The translations under genes and the position numbers were made by a program. Below are positions 1 through 6,120 of a stretch of DNA of 13,984 nt, one piece after another. The notes beneath the pieces were generated by a model, which was given only the letters and a program-made list of their open reading frames with translations, searched no databases and was not told the DNA's origin. Source of the stretch: Pavlovales sp. CCMP2436 (lineage: Eukaryota > Haptophyta > Pavlovophyceae > Pavlovales); contig MU631476.1 in NCBI GenBank assembly GCA_026770615.1, forward strand, positions 258,894 through 272,877. Reading direction: 5' to 3'. The number at the start of each line of letters is the position of its first letter. The first letter of the stretch is position 1.

Positions 1-711
1 CCCAAGCCAGCGCAGCCGACTAAGGCACGCAGCAGGCAATGGGCGACGCAGCGCTCAGACCAGCAAAACATTCAGAACAGTCAGACGCCAGCTTGAATCC
101 CTATCAGTATATAAGGAAATATATATATAGCGACTCAGCAGTTTTCAAGAGGTCTGGGTCTGAGAGCTTCATGTCGAACATGGAAATATAATGATAGCCG
201 AATCTCTGGGAATTTATTTGTCTCCATTTTTTATTAATGTTTAATTAGTAAATAACTAGCACTGGTCAGAACTCCCCGATCTAACATGACTATGTCTTAG
301 GACAAGGGATCATGGGCAATAAGAAGGGCGAATTTTGAGCTTGAGCCTCGAGGCTGAGCTTCTTAGCAAATTACATTCAAACAATACTTGAATTTGCTTA
401 AATTACATACAAACAATGTAAAGAACGTGGCTCAGCTTCTTAACGCTACGGCTTCTTATTGCCCGCGACACCCTGTATTAGTAGTCTAATGACGTTAAAA
501 ACTTTGCTGTAAGTTACTTTTAAGCTAGATTTGATTGGGATTTAAAATTAAAACCGGTATCGCGATCTATGTTTCTAAGTATCAGATAACTAACGGTTCA
601 GTAGAAGCTCACGTGCAAGATCTGCCGTCGTCACAATCGCGCGCATTATATGCAGGGTGGTCCCAAGAGATCCTTGCGAATATAAGGCGCAGCAGTCGCC
701 GAGCCCTTGGG
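1..711. other. AT-rich spacer downstream of uL3m
   Basis: No supportable gene is seen. The stretch is AT-rich, unlike the GC-rich coding DNA that follows. It contains an alternating TA run near 107-129 (TATA-like, but with no gene attached) and the small inverted-repeat element listed at 314-464. The part from about 465 to 711 is the likely 3' UTR and terminator region of the minus-strand uL3m gene. I could not identify a poly(A) signal in it. Confidence 0.6.
314..464. repeat. Inverted-repeat element, MITE-like
   Basis: The 13-mer GGGCAATAAGAAG (314-326) recurs as its exact reverse complement at 452-464, enclosing about 125 bp of AT-rich DNA. Two direct repeats lie inside. An 18-mer beginning AAATTACAT occurs at 368-385 and 400-417 with one mismatch. 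A 16-mer beginning GGCT occurs at 352-367 and 429-444 with two mismatches. GCCTCGAGGC near 345-354 is palindromic. There is no coding capacity. Size and ends fit a miniature inverted-repeat transposable element, but I see no clear target-site duplication, so a local hairpin is the alternative. Confidence 0.45.
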
Positions 712-1719
712 CTATTCGCTCGGGTAGTAGATGGGGTCCACGTCGCCCATCGGCATCGTAAGCGATTCCAAGCTCATCTGTCGGGCATAAGCAACGCGAC
801 AGAGGGGGGGAGAAGGGGGCAGTGAGCACTCGCGCGGGTGGGCGCGCGCGCGACCGCGGGTGCACTGTGGGCGGGTGCGCACCGGCAGCTCGCCCTCGAC
901 GTGCACGTGCGTGGGGAAGGGCGGCTTCATGGCCATCCCTTTCGGCACGAGTTGCAATATCGAGTCGGAAACCTTGAGCACGGAGCCCCTAGCGCCGGGC
1001 ACCGATCCGAGGATGAAGAGCAGGTTGCGCTCAGGGTCGATGCGGTAGAGCTGCAGCTTCTGCTGCGTGCGCGTCGCGTTGCCCATGTTGCCGGGCATCT
1101 TCTTGCCCTTGACCACCTTGCCGCCTGTGTGCGAGTTGGTGCCGCCGCCCAGCGAGCCGGGCGATCGGTGCGATTTGGTGGCGCCGTGGGAGGCATTCCC
1201 GCCCTTAAAGCCGTGCCGCTTCATCACGCCGGCGAAGCCCTTCCCCTTGGTCGTCCCCTGCACGTCGAGAAACTGGCCCGGCATGAAGTGCCGCGCGATC
1301 AGCCGTGTGCCGACGGGGAGCATCGCGTCGGGTGAGACGCGGAACTCGTGCACGTCGCGCTTGAGCTCGATGCCGCGGGTTTCAAAGTGGAACACCTCCC
1401 CCTTGGAGATACGCTTCTCCTTCTGCCAGCCCGCGCCCAGCTGCAGTCCGTCGTAGCCCTCCTTCTCGCGCGTCTTCGCCTGCACCACCACGTTGTCCTG
1501 CACCTCGCAGACCGTAACCGGCGTCATGCGCCCCCACTTGTCCCACACGCTCATCATGCCCGACTTGCGGCATATCAAGCCGGCGCGCCGGCTTTTCGGC
1601 TGCCACTCGCGCAGCTCCACCGCCGACACCGCCTGCAGCTGCTGCTCGGCCTGCGTGCTCAGCGAGCGCCCGAACGCCCGCGACAGGCCCGCGAGACGCG
1701 AGCCCACGCGAGTCGCCAT
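712..1719 (-). CDS. MRPL3: Mitochondrial large-subunit ribosomal protein uL3m (L3)
   Basis: Structural protein of the mitochondrial large ribosomal subunit, where L3 contacts 23S-type rRNA near the peptidyl-transferase centre. The L3 signature is clear: GTTKGKGFAGVMKRHGFKGG, then SHGATKSHRSPGSLGGG, GKKMPGNMGN, and RIDPERNLLFILGSVPGARG. The N-terminal RRAGLICRKSGMMSVWDKWG and the RHFMPGQFLDV strand resemble mitochondrial rather than cytosolic L3. I chose the ATG at 1719 because it opens an Arg/Ser-rich, acid-free leader (MATRVGSRLAGLSRAFGRSL) typical of a mitochondrial targeting peptide. The frame stays open upstream to 1875 but does not look like protein there. A 105-nt phase-0 intron (778-882) probably interrupts the gene, so the coding parts are 1719-883 and 777-712 (300 residues, stop TAG). 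Without splicing the product is 335 residues. The spliced tail ELP-MSLES fits the end of animal MRPL3 better. Confidence 0.93.
   Translation of the reverse strand: MATRVGSRLAGLSRAFGRSLSTQAEQQLQAVSAVELREWQPKSRRAGLICRKSGMMSVWDKWGRMTPVTVCEVQDNVVVQAKTREKEGYDGLQLGAGWQKEKRISKGEVFHFETRGIELKRDVHEFRVSPDAMLPVGTRLIARHFMPGQFLDVQGTTKGKGFAGVMKRHGFKGGNASHGATKSHRSPGSLGGGTNSHTGGKVVKGKKMPGNMGNATRTQQKLQLYRIDPERNLLFILGSVPGARGSVLKVSDSILQLVPKGMAMKPPFPTHVHVEGELPVRTRPQCTRGRARAHPRECSLPPSPPLCRVAYARQMSLESLTMPMGDVDPIYYPSE
778..882 (-). other. Probable intron in uL3m gene
   Basis: Read on the minus strand, it begins GTGCGCACC directly after the codons for GEGELP and ends GCCCGACAG. It has a strong C/T tract before the acceptor, a CTCAC possible branch point, and no earlier AG after that branch point. 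It lies between two codons, and its length of 105 nt is a multiple of three. It has no in-frame stop, so retention would add 35 Arg/Pro/Cys-rich residues. That inserted stretch does not look like L3 sequence, which favours splicing. Confidence 0.65.
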
Positions 1720-2259
1720 TGTGCCGAGGGCGCAAGTGAGCACGCTCTCGCCGCGCACGAGGAGCTTGAGCACGATCGCCGTCGCGAGGGCCTCGGCGCT
1801 CGTCGTGCCCTTTTTGCGTGTTGCGTATTTCCGACAGTTCTTTGCTTTTGATGCCGAGTGCAGCGCGGGCGGCACGCTCGACTTCTAGGTGACGGGCGCG
1901 CGTCGCGCCGCGTTCGTCCGGTGGACGTCCCTGGCCCCTGCACGCGCGCGCCGAGGTGTTCGCAAACACGCTCGAGCGCTCGCGCCGCGCCACGTGGGCC
2001 AACGCGTCGCTCTCTTCACTCTTGCAGCTACCGATTTGAACGCTCGATTGTGACACTTGTTCATACGGACCTCGCTGCACCAGGTTTGGTTCGTCCCGTG
2101 TTTTGTCACAGTTTGCGCCGCAAGCCAACGCGCGCCCCCAACCCCGCGTCGCCCTCGCCGCCACTTTTGCTGGCGTTCGACGAGGCTCAATAAACTATGA
2201 GCGCGCGGGACATTAAACCATGTCTATATATGTGACGTCTGCGTAGGGGCGGCAGGGCG
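1720..2259. other. Spacer and 5' region of uL3m gene
   Basis: No gene supported. It separates two tandem minus-strand genes and must hold the uL3m promoter and the TPR gene 3' end. A TATATA run lies near 2223-2229 with TGACGTC just beside it (2231-2237). If that is the uL3m promoter, the 5' UTR would be close to 500 nt. The frames open on both strands here are Arg/Ala-rich and lack any family motif. Confidence 0.5.
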
Positions 2260-3165
2260 TCACCACGAGTTGGCGGACTCCTCCAGCACTTCGAGCGCCT
2301 CTAGCATCTGCGACGCCTCCGCGTCGTCCGCACAGACTGTGCTCAGCTGAGAGGTGGCTTCTGCGTGCCGACCGAGCGCGCTGTAGGCGCAGGCCAGCAT
2401 CTTTGCCACTGGGAGCGTGCTATCGTGGCGCCCGTGAGCCGTGCACGCAGCACGGGCTTTCAGCAGTTGGCCGAGCGCGCGAGTCGGATCCTTGAGCCGC
2501 ATGTGCACGCGGGCGAGTTCCACGCGAACGGAAATGGTGCGCTCGTCCTGGGGTCCACATAGCCGCTCATATATCTGCAGAGCGCGCGTGTCGCACCGCA
2601 ACGCCTCCGCCCAGCTCGCCTCGCGCGCGTGGCACTCCGAGAGGCAGCGGTGCAGGGCCGCAACGCTGAGCTGCCGCCATCCCATGATGCACTGCGCGAG
2701 CTTGAGCGCGCGGCTGAAGCTCCGCTTCGCCTGCTCTGACTTACCCATCGCAAGACTGAGGATGCCGAGGTTGGCGTGCGCGCTGGAGGCCGCGGGGTCG
2801 TCCCGGCCCAGGTGCTCGTGGACGATATCCAGCGTGTGCTCGTAGCACTCCGCCGCGCCCTCGAAGCGCTCCTGCCGGTGAAGAGCCACGCCGAGCGCCA
2901 CGTGCATCGAGGCGAGAAGGCAGGCCTGCTGCATGCCGTGCAGGTAGTAGCAGCCGATCGCAGCCTGCAGTAGCTCCGCGGCCGTGCTGTGCTCGCCCGC
3001 GCAGATGTGCGCCAGGGCGAGGTGGTGCCGCGCGGCCACCACCTCCTGCGACGGCTCGCCGAATGTTGAGACGCACAGCTTGAGCAGCCTGGCCAGGTGG
3101 TCCACGCCCTCGCGCGGCCGGCGACCGCCCGCGCTCACGAGTCCGAGCTCGAGCAAGTCCGACAT
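2260..3165 (-). CDS. TPR-repeat protein, kinesin-light-chain style
   Basis: A 301-residue, almost all-helical protein made of about six tetratricopeptide repeats spaced 41-42 residues apart, as in kinesin light chain and related TPR_12-type proteins. Approximate repeats: 41-74 (LALAHICAGEHSTAAELL), 84-125 (LGVALHRQERFEGAAECY), 126-166 (LGILSLAMGKSEQAKRSF), 167-208, 209-249 (LARVHMRLKDPTRALGQL), and 250-278 (LACAYSALGRHAEATSQL). Each shows the small-residue and aromatic/Ala pattern of TPR helices A and B. No catalytic domain, signal peptide or membrane segment is present, so it is probably a cytoplasmic scaffold whose partner cannot be predicted. The ATG at 3165 is the first in frame before the repeats. 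Missing upstream exons are possible because the region just 5' is rearranged. Part of its N-terminal coding sequence (LARLLKLC) is duplicated at 3586-3609. Confidence 0.8.
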   Translation of the reverse strand: MSDLLELGLVSAGGRRPREGVDHLARLLKLCVSTFGEPSQEVVAARHHLALAHICAGEHSTAAELLQAAIGCYYLHGMQQACLLASMHVALGVALHRQERFEGAAECYEHTLDIVHEHLGRDDPAASSAHANLGILSLAMGKSEQAKRSFSRALKLAQCIMGWRQLSVAALHRCLSECHAREASWAEALRCDTRALQIYERLCGPQDERTISVRVELARVHMRLKDPTRALGQLLKARAACTAHGRHDSTLPVAKMLACAYSALGRHAEATSQLSTVCADDAEASQMLEALEVLEESANSW

Positions 3166-3172
3166 TCACCCC

Positions 3173-3200
3173 GCTCAAGTCCGCCAGCTTTTTCAAATTG
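3173..3200 (+). repeat. Left arm of 28-bp inverted repeat (mosaic boundary)
   Basis: This 28-mer matches the reverse complement of 3874-3901 at 27 of 28 positions (27 exact apart from one C/A difference). Its core is CCGCCAGCTTTTTCAAATTG. It lies 8 bp upstream of the TPR gene start codon. The two arms delimit a 729-bp block whose contents look assembled from unrelated pieces. I found no convincing target-site duplication outside the arms. Confidence 0.85.
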
Positions 3201-3303
3201 ACCCGCTCAACTCCTTCTTAGAGTAGTTAGTAGCATGCGGAAGAATAGCGACCAGCGTTAAGATCAGCTTGACTTGTCGGGCTCCGACGTGGGGTATATG
3301 CTA

Positions 3304-3580
3304 GAGAACACACCTTCCTATAAGTAACTCGTAGTTTTTAAAAAGAGAACACACCTTCCTATAAGTAACTCGTAGTTTTTAAAAAGAGAACACACCTTCC
3401 TATATGTAACTCGTAGTTTTTAAAAAGAGAACACACCTTCCTATCAGTAACTCGTAGTTTTTAAAAAGAGAACACACCTTCCTATAAGTAAGTCGTACGT
3501 TTTAAAAAGAGAACACACTTTCCTATAAGTAAGTCGTACTTTTTAAGAAGAGAACGCACCGAGAAAGTACTTTTTAAGAA
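3304..3580 (+). repeat. 41-bp tandem repeat array, about 7 copies
   Basis: Units starting GAGAACACACC begin at 3304, 3345, 3386, 3427, 3468, 3509 and 3550, exactly 41 bp apart. The last unit is shortened to 31 bp. Each carries CTTCCTATAAGTAACTCGTA, followed by a T5/A5 block. Copies 1-4 are nearly identical. Divergence rises toward the right end (ACTCG becomes AGTCG, TTTTTAAAAA becomes TTTTTAAGAA), as expected for a minisatellite homogenised at one side. There are no unique spacers, so it is not a CRISPR. No ORF explanation was found. Confidence 0.95.
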
Positions 3581-3585
3581 GAGAA

Positions 3586-3609
3586 CACAGCTTGAGCAGC
3601 CTGGCCAGG
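3586..3609 (-). repeat. 24-bp duplicate of TPR gene segment
   Basis: Exact 24-nt copy, in the same orientation, of 3074-3097 inside the TPR gene (codons for LARLLKLC read on the minus strand). The similarity starts and stops abruptly. On its left it joins the last satellite unit, and on its right it joins the HELP fragment. This looks like a captured or template-switched gene piece rather than a chance match. Confidence 0.85.
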
Positions 3610-3611
3610 GG

Positions 3612-3881
3612 AGCGTCGGAGAATTCGACCGGGTCTCCGTGCCGACCGCTCGCCCACCGCGCCCCGAGATTGTACCCACCGAGCTCGTCCGCGAGGACCT
3701 GCACCACCCCGTCGTCGAGAGCTCCATGCCCAAGGGCTGGGCGGACGTGCACTCGCCCGACCCGCCCCCCAACCAGCTGACGCTGGAATTTATATACGGG
3801 TACCGGGCGCATGACAGCCGGGCCAATTTGCACTATACGGCGAGCGGGGAGGTGGTGCGACATTTTGATTTGACAATTTGA
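3612..3881 (+). pseudogene. Truncated EML-type HELP motif fragment
   Basis: The plus-strand frame reads like real protein from about 3612: PRPEIVPTELVREDLHHPVV, then PNQLTLEFIYGYRAHDSRAN followed by LHYTASGEVV. This matches the HELP motif of EML (echinoderm microtubule-associated protein-like) proteins, in which LxLEWVYGYRGxDCRNNL is followed by a GEIVY strand and then many WD repeats. Here the frame ends at once with HFDLTI and a stop (3879-3881), which falls in the right inverted-repeat arm. No WD repeats follow. It is most likely a gene fragment caught between rearrangement breakpoints. An unrecognised exon of a spliced gene is the alternative, since GTGCGA follows GEV and could be a donor. 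Confidence 0.65.
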
Positions 3882-3901
3882 AAAAGCTGGCGGACTTTAG
3901 C
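3874..3901 (-). repeat. Right arm of 28-bp inverted repeat
   Basis: Reverse-complement partner of 3173-3200 with one mismatch. On the plus strand it can be read as NLKKLADFSE and, at the other arm on the minus strand, as NLKKLADLSG. The arms may therefore be copies of a short coding segment rather than classical transposon ends. It begins where the HELP fragment loses its family similarity. Confidence 0.85.
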
Positions 3902-3957
3902 GAGCTCCCCTTGAGCGACGACGGCTGAGCGCCGAGCGGCTGCCGGCTGCGGGCAAG

Positions 3958-5445
3958 ATGGCGTCGTCCGCACAGGAGGCGGTGGCATCCGGTGGTGGAA
4001 ATCTCCCCCGGGAGGCCGCCGCCGACCACGGCGGCGTCTCGCCGCTCGTCGAGTGGGTGCGCGGGCTGGAGCAGCAGGTGGCGGCCTACGAGGTGGAGAA
4101 CCGGCTAATCGACGCGGCGATCGTTAGCCTCGACCGCGGTGGTAAAGTGGCCCTGGTCCTCCCGGCCGAGGGGCTCCGCCACCTCGAAGACGAGCTGCTC
4201 TCGCGTCATGGCGAGCTCTCGCGGGCGCGACGCGAGCGCGACGAGCTGCGCGAAGAGCTGGAGCAGAGGCAGATCGAGGCGCGCGGCTTGGCACACGACC
4301 TGGTCCAGTCCCGCGACGCGCGGCGGAGGGCGGCGGTCGACACTGCCACGTTGCGGGTGGCTTTAGAGGAAAGCTTTTTGGCGTACGACGCGCATGCTAC
4401 CTCCACGAGGGGTCACGAGCAGCTCGGCTGCGTGCGTGCGCTCGTCAGGGCGCGCGCCGCTGGTTCAGTGGCCGACGCCAGAGGTACAGCGGGCGGCGGC
4501 GGCGAGGGCCGCGTTGCTCGCGCTGAGCCAAGCCTCTTTCACTCCGCGGGAGATGCCGACCTGCTGCACCGCGCCCACATTGCGCTCTTCGGGCTGGGGG
4601 CCCTAGCCGATACGGCGCGCAAGATGCGAGCTGACGTCAGCCGGCTCGAACGCAGCGTCGAGCGCACGCGCACGCGCATCTGGGCTGAGGACCGCGCCGC
4701 CCTGCGCACGGCGCGCGAGCTCTCGGCGGCCGCGCTCGAGCGCGTTGTGAGCGAGTCGGGCCAGCTCGCGCCGATGCTCGAGAATGGCTGCCTGCCTCTG
4801 CTGCTCGCCACGGCCGCCTCGACGGAGGAGCTGCGCATCGCGGCGCAGGTCGCCGCGGATCGCTCGGGTTCTCTGCGCGAGGCACGGCACGCGCAGCGCG
4901 TGTGCCGGCTGCAGGTGCGCGCCACCCAGTGCCGCGAGCTGCTCGCGGCGATCCGTACGGAGCCGGCCGCCGTCGGCACGGAGCGAGCGCTGGACGTGCG
5001 CGCGCAGACGCTGCTGCTCGACGCGGAGCTGCGCTCGGAGGTGACCCGGCTGAGGGACCTGAGCCAGGCGGTCAAGGAGGAGGAGGCACGGCTGTTCCAG
5101 CTGCAGAGATACAACCAGCTCTGCGACGCGCACGTGGCCGCGCTCGCGCTCGAGTCGGTCGCTTCCTCGCGCTCGCGGCTGCTCGAGCGTGAGGAGGCTA
5201 CTTCGGCGCGCCTCCTCGTCAACCTGGAGCGCAGGCTCGAAGCCGTGCTCCAGGTTGCACACTCGGCCTCGGAAGAGGACTTGGGCACGGGCAGGGCCGC
5301 GGTGGCCGAGAAGCGCGAGCGGGTTGAGGCGGTGGCTGCCTCGGTGGCCAAGCTGCGCGACGACATAAACGCGGTCCTTGAGCTCGCGGCCGAGTCGCAC
5401 CTAGGCAGGGGCGGCACCAGCGACTCTGGCGATAGCTTAAAATAG
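3958..5445 (+). CDS. Coiled-coil protein, family not identified
   Basis: A 495-residue, Ala/Arg/Glu/Leu-rich protein with long heptad-like helices at about residues 34-58, 72-145, 215-275, 285-335, 340-435 and 448-480. The second contains RHGELSRARRERDELREELE. There is no signal peptide, membrane segment or catalytic motif. The ATG at 3958 sits in a good eukaryotic context (AAGATGGCG) and the stop is TAG. The overall plan, a short N-terminal block LVEWVRGLEQQVAAYEVENR followed by coils, faintly recalls HAUS3-type augmin subunits, but I cannot support that assignment. Residues about 158-195 (nt 4429-4542) lose the helical pattern and become Gly/Ala/Arg-rich, while the +1 frame there reads more helix-like (PEVQRAAAARAALLALSQAS). 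That suggests a pair of compensating indels or an unrecognised splice. It is transcribed divergently from the TPR gene across the 3173-3901 mosaic. Confidence 0.75.
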   Translation: MASSAQEAVASGGGNLPREAAADHGGVSPLVEWVRGLEQQVAAYEVENRLIDAAIVSLDRGGKVALVLPAEGLRHLEDELLSRHGELSRARRERDELREELEQRQIEARGLAHDLVQSRDARRRAAVDTATLRVALEESFLAYDAHATSTRGHEQLGCVRALVRARAAGSVADARGTAGGGGEGRVARAEPSLFHSAGDADLLHRAHIALFGLGALADTARKMRADVSRLERSVERTRTRIWAEDRAALRTARELSAAALERVVSESGQLAPMLENGCLPLLLATAASTEELRIAAQVAADRSGSLREARHAQRVCRLQVRATQCRELLAAIRTEPAAVGTERALDVRAQTLLLDAELRSEVTRLRDLSQAVKEEEARLFQLQRYNQLCDAHVAALALESVASSRSRLLEREEATSARLLVNLERRLEAVLQVAHSASEEDLGTGRAAVAEKRERVEAVAASVAKLRDDINAVLELAAESHLGRGGTSDSGDSLK

Positions 5446-6120
5446 CGTCAGAAGGTGGTCTAAAGTTTAAACACGTGCGTCCCAGAATAACTTAGTAGCA
5501 GTTAGCTGAATAGTTCATTATTATGCCATATAACTATATGGTCTTATTTGTATAATGATTATCTATATAAAGGGTTTAAATATTGATTATTTAATTTATA
5601 AAAGTTTGGGTTTTATTCTTCAATTTTACGGGCGTAGCGTAACTCTCGCTGTGAGTACAATGTCAATCAGTTTATTTATTTGGGATCGGAATCGGAGATT
5701 GGTTCCTTATTGCAACATAGATATCGCATTTTAGGGCGGGCTTAGGCGCTTGCTTTTCTAAATACCCCCCTGCATGATATTGCAAACGCCAAAAAGGAAA
5801 CAAAAAGGAGCAGTTGGGCTCATCTCCCAAATTTTGGAAAATTACATATACAAAATTGCCTTTTATCTCTATAGCTACTCACAAGTAGAATTCACGCGCC
5901 GAGAAAAAACTCAAACTGTCCGCAGGTAAAACTTGTTGTAATATTGTGAACCGACGTCAAGAGTCAAAGGGAGCGGAATAATTATTAATTTGTATATTCA
6001 AGTTTTACTTATCGGTCATCCCATTAGTCATGAACTAGTATGAGTAGCACTAGCTCATATTTATACAAGTTCCTTAATTTAGACTCCGATGGCACGTACG
6101 TTATCAGCTGCGTACGAATG
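5446..6120. other. AT-rich spacer between convergent genes
   Basis: No gene is supported here. Two genes converge on this stretch, so it must hold both 3' UTRs and terminators. It is markedly AT-rich against GC-rich flanks. It contains runs such as TTTAAATATTGATTATTTAA near 5575-5594 and a TTTATTTATTT (AATAAA on the minus strand) near 5671-5681. The latter is about 440 bp beyond the minus-strand stop, far for a poly(A) signal. I see no inverted or tandem repeat of note. Confidence 0.6.

Noticed and set aside
1720..1875. N-terminal extension of uL3m to an upstream ATG at 1875
   Set aside because: The added 52 residues precede a good targeting peptide and do not resemble L3. The ATG at 1719 is preferred.
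1858..2193. Plus-strand frame between uL3m and the TPR gene
   Set aside because: Arg/Pro/Ala-rich with no motif; lies in the probable promoter of a minus-strand gene.
3304..3580. CRISPR-like array
   Set aside because: Units are contiguous at 41 bp with no unique spacers and no cas genes; this is a eukaryotic minisatellite.
4539..5417. Long minus-strand frame opposite the coiled-coil gene
   Set aside because: Ser/Arg-rich antisense shadow produced by GC-biased third positions; no motif, and the plus strand has the coherent coil pattern.
3958..5445. Assignment of the coiled-coil protein to augmin subunit HAUS3
   Set aside because: Only general coil architecture and a vague N-terminal resemblance; no diagnostic motif visible, so left unnamed.
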